Below, in pieces: positions 43,701 through 55,700 of a stretch of 64,000 nucleotides of DNA. Under the pieces are notes generated by a model, which saw only the letters and a program-made list of their open reading frames with translations, did no database searches and was not told the origin of the DNA. The position numbers were made by a program, and so were the translations under genes. Source of the DNA: Phytophthora hibernalis (Eukaryota; Oomycota; Peronosporomycetes; Peronosporales; Peronosporaceae); assembly GCA_012656075.1 (NCBI GenBank), contig JAAKBF010000378.1, positions 124,001-188,000 of the forward strand. The letters run 5' to 3'. Numbering within the stretch: position 1 is the first letter of the stretch; every line of letters starts with the position of its first letter.

Positions 43701-46700
43701 GCCGGCACCAGATGAAATGCCAACGTCGCCACCCACACCAGCCTCGCTCGCGCCGCCGTCCAGAGATAGGCCTCCTCCAGTAGCAGCACCCGTCGAGCTC
43801 GCGCCGCCAGACAAGGCAACCGCACCTGCAACGCCCGCAGACGCGTCCAGAGACCCGCCGCGCACGCTCACACCACCGCCTCCCACACTACTGTCCGTGC
43901 TAGCGCCAGAAACAATGTCCACCGTCCCACCGACGGCGCTGCGACGAACGCCGCTAGACAAACTCACCACGCCGTCCTCGCCGGACGACACGGACACAGA
44001 GCCGCCGCGAGCGCTCGCACTGCCAGTCGAACCGCCACGGATATCCACACCGCCAGCATCCGATGAGGGAGCGTAGCCGCTCGCCACCAACACAGAGCCG
44101 CTCGACGCGCTGGCGCTGTCACCAGACACGACAGACAGCAAACCGGACGCGCCAGAATCGGCTCCACCCGTGCGGATGGCCACTTCGCCACTCATGCCCG
44201 AGCCGGTCGCAGCCGCACTGATCACCGTCACGCTGCCGCTGTCGCTATCTGCACTCGCCGCACCGCTTCCCAACGACGCAGAACCACCGACCGATGAGCC
44301 GCTGCTGCTTCCGCCACGCACCAATACCGACCCGCCGCGGGATGCAACACTAGACCCGCCAACCACGTCCACCGACCCGGACGCGCTACTAGTAGAGTCG
44401 CCGCTGCCCACCGTCACGCTACCGGATACACTTCCGATAGAAGCACCGCTGATCACCCGCACGGATCCGCTGGCATCAGCCGCAGAAGAACCCACCGCCA
44501 CGCTGCCACTGACCGCGGACGCATCACTGCCGCTTCCACTGAGCACGGACACCGACCCACCATGCACAACGCCAGAGCCGCCCTCCACAGACACCACGCC
44601 GCCGGCGTTGTCTCCCGCAGAGCTGCCGCCCTGTAACCGAACGGCGCCTGCCACTGCTCCCGTAGAAGAAGACGTCAGCAGCGATGAACCAGCCGTCAGA
44701 AGAACATCACCCGCCGCAGATTCTTCGCTGGAACCGCTGCGCACGGCGACATCGCCGCCGCCAGCCACAGAAGACCCCACCGACAAGTTGATGCCTCCCG
44801 CCGAGTCAGTGCTGCCAGACGCCGAGCCGGTCGAGATCCTAACCCCGCCAGACGCCACGCCACCCACGCTCAGCAGCCGCACATCACCGCTGCTGCTCGA
44901 GCCTTCTCCACTGCGCAACTCCAGTGTCGCGCCGCTTCCCGACACTCTCTCCGCCAGACAACGCCACGTCGCCTCCCGTCGCACCAGCACCACCGGACAA
45001 AGTCAGCGAGCCGCCCAAGTCATCCGAGCTGCTTCCGCCACTCACACTTATCAGCCCACCGACACCTGCAGCATCTCCGCCAGACACGCTCACCGACCCA
45101 CTCGACTGCGCGGGCGATGCGCCAGACGCGATCGAAACAGCGCCAGACGAACCAGTTTCTACCGACCCGCTTGACAGCCATACTGCGCCACTCGCGGCTG
45201 TGCTCGCGCTGCCTTGGGAGGCAAGCGTCACCGACCCGCTCTCCGTCGACAAGCCGTCTCCGCTCATGACCGTCACGCTGCCGCCTGTCAACGACGAGGT
45301 GCCGCCCAGCACGGACACAACGCCGCCCTCTCCTGTCGAGGAGGCACCGACCGATAACTCGATGGACCCCGCGCTAACGTCACCGAAGCCGCTACCAATA
45401 CGAACGGAGCCACTGGACACACTGCTAGCGCTAGTGCGCACATTGATGTCGCCGCTCAGGCCGTCAGCCAAGGCGCTTGTCGCTATAGTCACGCTGCCAC
45501 TGCTCGCGGCACCCCGCCGCTCGTTAACAGCACCGATCCACCCACGGTCGCTGCAGACGACCCGCCATCGATCGACACGTCGCCTCCCGAACCCTGCGAG
45601 TTCGCAGACCCGATGATCTTCACCTTTTGCGCCGCAGACGAGCTGTCTACACTGCCACCACGCAGCTCCACGTCGCTGCCCACATCCGTGTTGTCGCCCT
45701 GCATCAGGCTCAGGCTGCCGCCAGAACCGCTGCGGACATACACGCCGCTGCCAGCCACGCTGCTGCTGCTGCTGCTGGAGACACCGCTGGCAACAGTCAC
45801 GTCACCGCCTGCGCCACTCCCAGACGAGCCGCCGGACACGCGAACAGCACCGCCAGACCCGCTCGATGTAGAAGAACCGCCACGCACATCCATGGAGCCA
45901 GAAGACCCCGTCAGCGAATCGCCGCCGCTCACGAAGGCGCTTCCTCCCAGTCCCGCCGCACCGCTGAAACCGCCCGCCACGCTCACCGCACCAGCGGTAC
46001 CGCTCACGACAGACCCGCTAGCAACACGTATAGTTCCAGACACTGTCCCGCAGCCTCGCCAGATACAAACGACACATCACCAGACGTAGATCCAGCGCTC
46101 GCACCACCGCTCCCGATCGACACAATGCCGCTCGACACAATGCCAGCGCCGCTAGTCACAGACACCGCGCCTCCCGTCGAAGAGCTGCTAGCGCCACCTG
46201 CCACAGACACACGGCCGCCGCTGTAGCCGCAGCGCCAGCCTTCACCGACACGTCACCACTGCTGGCTGTCTCCGAAGACCCGTAAGACAAAGTCACCACG
46301 CCCGACGCCGCATCCACCGACGCTCCTTCCGATCGTCGCAGACCCGCTCAAGGCGGCCCCGCTTGTAGAAGCACCGCTCACTACGCTCACGTCGCCGCTG
46401 CCCAGCAGGCCGGCACCAGATGAAATGCCAACGTCACCACCCACACCAGCCGTCGCTCGCGCCGCCGTCCAGGATAGGACCTCTCCAGTAGCAGCACCCG
46501 TCGAGCTCGCGCCGCCAGACAAGGCAACCGCCACCCCACGCCCGCAGACGCGTCCAGAGACCCGCCGCGCACGCTCACCCACCGCCTCCCACACTACTGT
46601 CCGTGCTAGCGCCAGAAACAATGTCCACCGTCCTGACGGCGCTGCGACGAACGCCGCTAGACAAACTCCACGCCGTCCTCGCCGGATCGACACGGACACA

Positions 46701-49700
46701 GAGCCGCCGCGAGCGCTCGCACTGCCAGTCGAACCGCCACGGATATCCACCGCCAGCATCCGATGAGGGAGCGTAGCCGCTCGCCACCAACACAGAGCCG
46801 CTCGACGCGCTGGCGCTGTCACCAGACACGACAGACAGCAAACCGGACCGCGCCAGAATCGGCTCCACCCGTGCGGATGGCCACTTCGCCACTCATGCCC
46901 GAGCCGGTCGCAGCCGCACTGGATCACCGTCACGCTGCCGCTGTCGCTATCTGCACTCGCCGCACCGCTTCCCAACGACCGCAGACACCACCGACCGATG
47001 ACCCGCTGCTGCTTCCGCCACGCACCAATAGCCGACCCGCCGCGGGATGCAACGCTAGACCCGCCCGCCACGCTCACCGCACCAGCGGTACCGCTCACGA
47101 CAGACCCACTAGCAACACGTATAGTCCCAGACACCGTCCATCGTCTCGCCAGACACAAACGACACTGCGCCTGACGCAGATGTAGTGCTCGCACCACCGC
47201 TCCCGATCGACACAATGCCGCTGGACACAATGCCAGCGCCGCTAGTCACAGACACCGCGCCTCCCGTCGAAGAGCTGCTAGAGCCACCCGACACAGACAC
47301 GATACCCGCCGCTGTAGCCGCTGCACCAGACTTCACCGAGACGTCGCCACTATTAGCGACGGATGAGGATCCTGAAAAGAAAGACGTGCTGCCAGTAAAG
47401 GTAGCAAGGAGCGCCCGCTTCCACTGCTATCGCCCCACTTGATCCTACGCCACCCGATACGCCAGTAGCACTAACGATCTGAATTGCCCCGCTCTTGCTG
47501 AGACCCACACCCGATGTGACTTGAACTGAGCCGCCAAGACGACTCGTGCTCGATCCACCACTAGTGTGATCGCGCCGCCATCAGTATTGTCACGGGAAGA
47601 GGCAATGCCACTACCGCCTTGTAGAAGAACGTTGCCACCGACACCAGAACGCCCAGACAGGGAACCCCGGAAACATTAACGTTTCCGCCCGAACTCATTG
47701 TGGATGTGACTCCGGCGAATAACTACGTCTCCTGATGCAGTAGTTGTGCGGCCTGCTGTTGTAATGTTGACCACGCCGTTCGCTGCGCTTAGCGAAATGG
47801 ATCCACCACTTGAAAACGACAGTCCGATCTTGTCCCCGCAACGACGTGGATGTCTCCTTGACTGCTTCTCGAGTCGCCAGTAGATAAATACAAGGAACCA
47901 GACTGTCCTGATTCGCTGTTTCCACTGGACAGTTGCAGGGAGCCGCTTGATCCTTGCTTGGTTTGCCACTTGAGACAGAAACCAAGCCACTCCCCATAGT
48001 CGACACTGAAGGTTGACTGGCAATGTTGATGTCACCGCTCTGGCCGAGTCCATTGGCTCCGCTCTGAATTGAGACACTCCCTCCAGTACCAGTAAACGAA
48101 CTATTCCCAGCACTAACAACCACATCACCACCTCTTGCCTTCACGCTGCTCCTGCTTGTAAGGACACAGATCCAGATCCCGAGGCGGATGAACTTCCGGA
48201 TTTGATGAACACATCGCCGGATGACGCGGAAGACGCGCTCCCTGTTTCGATGCGGACAAGGCCGCTCTGGGGGCCACTGCCAGAAGAAAGCTGTAGGCTC
48301 CCTCCAGCAGCCTTGGATCCGGACCCTCCAGTCACAATGATGGTTCCGCCAGTTTCTGCGCTGGCGCCACCACTGACAGAGACGGACCCTCCAACCCCGT
48401 TGACCGGTGACATTCCACCAGCTAAATTAATCGAGCCTGCAACCATCAGTTTGCTTTTGCCCGTAACATCACCTCCAGATACAGAAACATTTCCACCCAC
48501 ACTGGAGTTGCTGGCACCACCAAACATGGTCACCTGGCCGCCGTCCAAAGCAGAATCTAGACCACGAATCACAACGCCACCAGAGATAGAAGAAGCACTG
48601 CGACCGCCACCAATACGAACTTCTCCGCCAACCGCACTTCTTGACGACCCGCCATCGATCGACACGTCGCCCCCGGGCCATGCAAGTTCGCAGACCCTAT
48701 GATCTTCACCTTCTGCGCCGCAGACGAGCTGTCAACACTGCCACCACGCAGCTCCACGTCGCTGCCCACATCCGTGTTGTCACCCTGCATCAGGCTCAGG
48801 CTGCCGCCAGAACCGCTGCGGACATACACGCCGCTGCCAGCCACGCTGCTGCTGCTGCTGCTGGAGACACCGCTGGCAACAGTCACGTCACCGCCTGCGC
48901 CACTCCCAGACGAGCCGCCGGACACGCGAACAGCACCGCCAGACCCGCTTGATGCAGAAGAACCGCCACGCACATCCATGGAGCCAGAAGACCCCGTCAG
49001 CGAATCGCCGCCGCTCACGAGGGCGCTTCCTCCCAGTCCCGCCGCGCCGCTGGAACCGCCCGCCACGCTCACCGCACCAGCGGTACCGCTCACGACAGAC
49101 CCACTAGCAACACGTATAGTCCCAGACACACCGTCCATCGTCTCGCCAGACACAAACGACACGGCGCTGACGCAGATGTAGTGCTCGCACCACCGCTCCC
49201 GATCGACACAATGCCGCTGGACACAATGCCAGCGCCGCTAGTTACAGACACCGCGCCTCCCGTCGAAGAGCTGCTAGCACCACCTGCCACAGACACACGG
49301 CCCGTCGCTGTAGCCGCAGCGCCAGCCTTCACCGACACGTCACCACTGCTGGCTGTCTCCGAAGACCGGAAGACAAAGTCACCACGCCCGACGCCGCATC
49401 CACCGACGCTCCACTTCCGATCGTCGCAGACCCGCTCAAGGCGGCCCGCTTGTAGAAGCACCGCTCACTACGCTCACGTCGCCACTGCCCAGCAGGCCGG
49501 CACCAGATGAAATGCCAACGTCGCCACCCACACCAGCTCGCTCGCGCCGCCGTCCAGAGATATGCCTCCAGTAGCAGCACCCGTCGAGCTCGCGCCGCCA
49601 GACAAGGCAACCGCACCCGCAACGCCCGCAGACGCGTCCAGAGACCGCCGCGCACGCTCACACCACCTCCCACACTACTGTCCGTGCTAGCGCCAGAAAC

Positions 49701-52700
49701 AATGTCCACCGTCCCACCGACGGCGCTGCGACGAACGCCGCTAGACAAACTCACCACGCCGTCCTCGCCGGAAGACACGGACACAGAGCCGCCGCGAGCG
49801 CTCGCGCTGCCAGTCGAACCGCCACGGATATCCACACCGCCAGCATCCGATGAGGGAGCGTAGCCGCTCGCCACCAACACAGAGCCGCTCGACGCGCTGG
49901 CGCTGTCTCCAGACACGACAGACAGCGAACCGGACGCGCCAGAATCGCTCCACCCGTGCGGATGGCCACTTCGCCACTCATGCCCGAGCCGGTCGCAGCC
50001 GCACTGATCACCGTCACGCTGCCGCTGTCGCTATCTGCACTCGCCGCACCGCTTCCCAACGACGCAGAACCACCGACCGATGAGCCGCTGCTGCTTCCGC
50101 CACGCACCAATACCGACCCGCCGCGGGATGCAACACTAGACCCGCCAACCACGTCCACCGACCCGGACGCGCTATTAGTAGAGTCGCCGCTGCCCACCGT
50201 CACGCTGCCGGATACACTTCCGATAGAAGCACCGCTGATCACCCGCACGGATCCGCTGGCATCAGCCGCAGAAGAACCCACCGCCACGCTGCCACTGACC
50301 GCGGACGCATCACTGCCGCTTCCACTGAGCACGGACACCGACCCACCATGCACAACGCCAGAGCCGCCCTCCACAGACACCACGCCGCCGGCGTTGTCTC
50401 CCGCAGAGCTGCCGCCCTGTAACCGAACGGCGCCTGCCACTGCTCCGCAGAAGAAGACGTCAGCAGCGATGAACCAGCCGTCAGAAGAACATCACCCGCC
50501 GCAGATTCTTCGCTGGAACCGCTGCGGCGGCGACATCGCCGCCGCCAGCCACAGAAGACCCCACCGACAAGTTGATGCCTCCCGCCGAGTCAGTGCTGCC
50601 AGACGCCGAGCCGGTCGAGATCCTAACCCCGCCAGACGCCACGCCACCCACTCAGCAGCCGCACGCACCGCTACTGCTCGAGCCTTCTCCACTGCGCAAC
50701 TCCAGTGTCGCGCCGCTTCCCGACACTCTCTCCGCCAGACACCGCCACGTCGCCTCCCGTCGCACCAGCACCACCGACAAAGTCAGCGAGCCGCCCAAGT
50801 CATCCGAGCTGCTTCCGCCACACACTTATCAGCCCACCAGCACCTGTAGCATCTCCGCCAACCACGCCCACAGACCCGGACGCGCTACTAGTAGAGTCGC
50901 CGCTGCCCACCGTCACGCTGCCGGATACACTTCCGATAGAAGCACCGCTGATCACCCGCACGGATCCGCTGGCATCAGCCGCAGAAGAACCCACCGCCAC
51001 GCTGCCACTGACCGCGGACGCATCACTGCCGCTTCCACTGAGCACGGACACCGACCCACCATGCACAACGCCAGAGCCGCCCTCCACAGACACCACGCCG
51101 CCGGCGTTGTCTCCCGCAGAGCTGCCGCCCTGTAACCGAACGGCGCCTGCCACTGCTCCCGTAGAAGAAGACGTCAGCAGCGATGAACCAGCCGTCAGAA
51201 GAACATCACCCGCCGCAGATTCTTCGCTGGAACCGCTGCGCACGGCGACATCGCCGCCGCCAGCCACAGAAGACCCCACCGACAAGTTGATGCCTCCCGC
51301 CGAGTCAGTGCTGCCAGACGCCGAGCCGGTCGAGATCCTAACCCCGCCAGACGCCACGCCACCCACGCTCAGCAGCCGCACATCACCGCCGCTGCTCGAG
51401 CCTTCTCCACTGCGCAACTCCAGTGTCGCGCCGCTTCCCGACGCACTCTCTCCGCCAGACAACGCCACGTCGCCTCCCGTCGCACCAGCACCACCGGACA
51501 AAGCCAGCGAGCCGCCCAAGTCATCCGAGCTGCTTCCGCCACTCACACTTATCAGCCCACCGACACCTGCAGCATCTCCGCCAGACACGCTCACCGACCC
51601 ACTCGACTGCGCGGGCGATGCGCCAGACGCGATCGAAACAGCGCCAGACGAACCAGTTTCTACCGACCCGCTTGACAGCCATACTGCGCCACTCGCGGCT
51701 GTGCTCGCGCTGCCTTGGGAGGCAAGCGTCACCGACCCGCTCTCCGTCGACAAGCCGTCTCCGCTCATGACCGTCACGCTGCCGCCTGTCAACGACGAGG
51801 TGCCGCCCAGCACGGACACAACGCCGCCCTCTCCTGTCGAGGAGGCACCGACCGATAACTCGATGGACCCCGCGCTAACGTCACCGAAGCCGCTACCAAT
51901 ACGAACGGAGCCACTGGAGCCACTGGACACACTGCTAGCGCTAGTGCGCACATTGATGTCGCCGCTCAGGCCGTCAGCCAAGGCGCTTGTCGCTATAGTC
52001 ACGCTGCCACTGCTCGCGGCACCCCCGCCGCTCATTAACAGCACCGATCCACCCACGGTCGCTGCAGACGACCCGCCATCGATCGACACGTCGCCTCCCA
52101 AACCCTGCGAGTTCGCAGACCCGATGACCTTCACCTTCTGCGCCGCAGACGAGCTGTCAACACTGCCACCACGCAGCTCCACGTCGCTGCCCACATCCGT
52201 GTTGTCACCCTGCATCAGGCTCAGGCTGCCGCCAGAACCGCTGCGGACATACACGCCGCTGCCAGCCACGCTGCTGCTGCTGCTGCTGGAGACACCGCTG
52301 GCAACAGTCACGTCACCGCCTGCGCCACTCCCAGACGAGCCGCCGGACACGCGAACAGCACCGCCAGACCCGCTTGATGCAGAAGAACCGCCACGCACAT
52401 CCATGGAGCCAGAAGACCCCGTCAGCGAATCGCCGCCGCTCACGAGGGCGCTTCCTCCCAGTCCCGCCGCGCCGCTGGAACCGCCCGCCACGCTCACCGC
52501 ACCAGCGGTACCGCTCACGACAGACCCGCTAGCAACACGAATAGTCCCAGACACACCGTCCATCGTCTCGCCAGACACAAACGACACGGCGCCGACGCAG
52601 ATGTAGTGCTCGCACCACCGCTCCCGATCGACACAATGCCGCTGGACACAATGCCAGCGCCGCTAGTCACAGACACCGCGCCTCCCGTCGAAGAGCTGCT

Positions 52701-55700
52701 AGCACCACCTGCCACAGACACACGGCCCGTCGCTGTAGCCGCAGCGCCAGCCTTCACCGACACGTCACCACTGCTGGCTGTCTCCGAAGACCCGGAAGAC
52801 AAAGTCACCACGCCCGACGCCGCATCCACCGACGCTCCACTTCCGATCGTCGCAGACCCGCTCAAGGCGGCCCCGCTTGTAGAAGCACCGCTCACTACGC
52901 TCACGTCGCCACTGCCCAGCAGGCCGGCACCAGATGAAATGCCAACGTCGCCACCCACACCAGCTCGCTCGCGCCGCCGTCCAGAGATATACCTCCTCCA
53001 GTAGCAGCACCCGTCGAGCTCGCGCCGCCAGACAAGGCAACCGCACCCGCAACGCCCGCAGACGCGTCCAGAGACCCGCCGCGCACGCTCACACCACCGC
53101 CTCCCACACTGTCCGTGCTAGCGCCAGAAACAATGTCCACCGTCCCACCGACGGCGCTGCGACGAACGCCGCTAGACAAACTCACCACGCCGTCCTCGCC
53201 GGAAGACACGGACACAGAGCCGCCGCGAGCGCTCGCGCTGCCAGTCGAACCGCCACGGATATCCACACCGCCAGCATCCGATGAGGGAGCGTAGCCGCTC
53301 GCCACCAACACAGAGCCGCTCGACGCGCTGGCGCTGTCACCAGACACGACAGACAGCAAACCGGACGCGCCAGAATCGGCTCCACCCGTGCGGATGGCCA
53401 CTTCGCCACTCATGCCCGAGCCGGTCGCAGCCGCACTGATCACCGTCACGCTGCCGCTGTCGCTATCTGCACTCGCCGCACCGCTTCCCAACGACGCAGA
53501 ACCACCGACCGATGAGCCGCTGCTGCTTCCGCCACGCACCAATACCGACCCGCCGCGGGATGCAACACTAGACCCGCCAACCACGTCCACCGACCCGGAC
53601 GCGCTACTAGTAGAGTCGCCGCTGCCCACCGTCACGCTACCGGATACACTTCCGATAGAAGCACCGCTGATCACCCGCACGGATCCGCTGGCATCAGCCG
53701 CAGAAGAACCCACCGCCACGCTGCCACTGACCGCGGACGCATCACTGCCGCTTCCACTGAGCACGGACACCGACCCACCATGCACAACGCCAGAGCCGCC
53801 CTCCACAGACACCACGCCGCCGGCGTTGTCTCCCGCAGAGCTGCCGCCCTGTAACCGAACGGCGCCTGCCACTGCTCCCGTAGAAGAAGACGTCAGCAGC
53901 GATGAACCAGCCGTCAGAAGAACATCACCCGCCGCAGATTCTTCGCTGGAACCGCTGCGTACGGCGACATCGCCGCCGCCAGCCACAGAAGACCCCACCG
54001 ACAAGTTGATGCCTCCCGCCGAGTCAGTGCTGCCAGACGCCGAGCCGGTCGAGATCCTAACCCCGCCAGACGCCACGCCACCCACGCTCAGCAGCCGCAC
54101 ATCACCGCTGCTGCTCGAGCCTTCTCCACTGCGCAACTCCAGTGTCGCGCCGCTTCCCGACGCGCTCTCTCCGCCAGACAACGCCACGTCGCCTCCCGTC
54201 GCACCAGCACCACCGGACAAAGTCAGCGAGCCGCCCAAGTCATCCGAGCTGCTTCCGCCACTCACACTTATCAGCCCACCGACACCTGCAGCATCTCCGC
54301 CAGACACGCTCACCGACCCACTCGACTGCGCGGGCGATGCGCCAGACGCGATCGAAACAGCGCCAGACGAACCAGTTTCTACCGACCCGCTTGACAGCCA
54401 TACTGCGCCACTCGCGGCTGTGCTCGCGCTGCCTTGGGAGGCAAGCGTCACCGACCCGCTCTCCGTCGACAAGCCGTCTCCGCTCATGACCGTCACGCTG
54501 CCGCCTGTCAACGACGAGGTGCCGCCCAGCACGGACACAACGCCGCCCTCTCCTGTCGAGGAGGCACCGACCGATAACTCGATGGACCCCGCGCTAACGT
54601 CACCGAAGCCGCTACCAATACGAACGGAGCCACTGGAGCCACTGGACACACTGCTAGCGCTAGTGCGCACATTGATGTCGCCGCTCAGGCCGTCAGCCAA
54701 GGCGCTTGTCGCTATAGTCACGCTGCCACTGCTCGCGGCACCCCGCCGCTCATTAACAGCACCGATCCACCCACGGTCGCTGCAGACGACCCGCCATCGA
54801 TCGACACGTCGCCTCCCAAACCCTGCGAGTTCGCAGACCCGATGACCTTCACCTTCTGCGCCGCAGACGAGCTGTCAACACTGCCACCACGCAGCTCCAC
54901 GTCGCTGCCCACATCCGTGTTGTCGCCCTGCATCAGGCTCAGGCTGCCGCCAGAACCGCTGCGGACATACACGCCGCTGCCAGCCACGCTGCTGCTGCTG
55001 CTGCTGGAGACACCGCTGGCAACAGTCACGTCACCGCCTGCGCCACTCCCAGACGAGCCGCCGGACACGCGAACAGCACCGCCAGACCCGCTAGTCGTAG
55101 AAGATCCGCCCTGAATCCATGTGGAACCTGCCTGGCGAGTGATGCTCTCTCCAGATCGGATGCGAATGGACCCTGGTGATGCCGCTGAGGAAGAACCTGA
55201 TCGTAGTAGTAGCGACCCCGATGGTTTGGATTTGGTTTCGCCCGTTTCAATTTTGATATTACCGGATTTGCTGGTGTCTGATTGCTGTGTTTGAATCGCA
55301 ATTGTTCCGTCGGATTCTTGCACTGCTCTCGATGATAAAATTGTAATGCTGCCTGACTTAAGTTTGCCGAGCCCTGAACCAATAATAACATTACCCCCAA
55401 GAGTGGTAGAGTTTCCGCCTTGTACAAGTACACTTCCTGATTCGCCCAAAGCCAAAGAAGAGCTGGTGTCTTTATCTGAAGGATATCCGGATCGAATAGC
55501 AATATCTCCACCTTTTTTAAGACCAGTACCAGCCTCAAGAGTCAGCGAACCGGCTTCAGTGACGCTTTCTACTGGTGCTGTTGAAAGTTTCACATCTCCA
55601 GACCGAGTTCCACTCCCTGCACTATGCAATTGCACATCACTAGCTAAGTCGTACGTTTGGTCCTTTCCAGCATTTACCAAAACTCGCCAGAAATGTGAGT

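Larger units (their letters stand above)
18690..55110 (-). repeat. Tandem array C, unit about 2,712 bp (904 codons), 13 landmark copies
   Basis: The landmark encoding VDSSSAAQKVKIIG recurs near 21.2, 23.9, 26.6, 29.4, 32.1, 34.8, 37.5, 40.2, 42.9, 45.6, 48.7, 52.1 and 54.9 kb. Spacing is 2,711-2,716 bp, except about 3.09 and 3.43 kb around the rearranged 46-52 kb section. Copies are near-identical at the base level, differing by scattered SNPs and small indels, so the array is young or kept uniform by recombination or conversion. Each unit holds roughly 55 beta-repeats of 14-17 residues. The copy at 18.69-19.01 kb is strongly diverged, as expected at an array edge. A unit length that is a multiple of three lets copies be gained or lost in frame. 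Confidence 0.93.

Noticed and set aside
19542..53409. A repeated 75-codon minus-strand frame with Cys and Trp (MAKWPSARVEP...), one per array C unit.
   Set aside because: It overlaps the sense repeat coding in a different register, and its content is explained by the unit's repetition.
18690..55110. CRISPR array, satellite DNA or transposon array as an explanation for the regular repeats.
   Set aside because: Units are long, coding, multiples of three and translate to one consistent pattern. There are no spacers, terminal repeats, transposase or reverse transcriptase.
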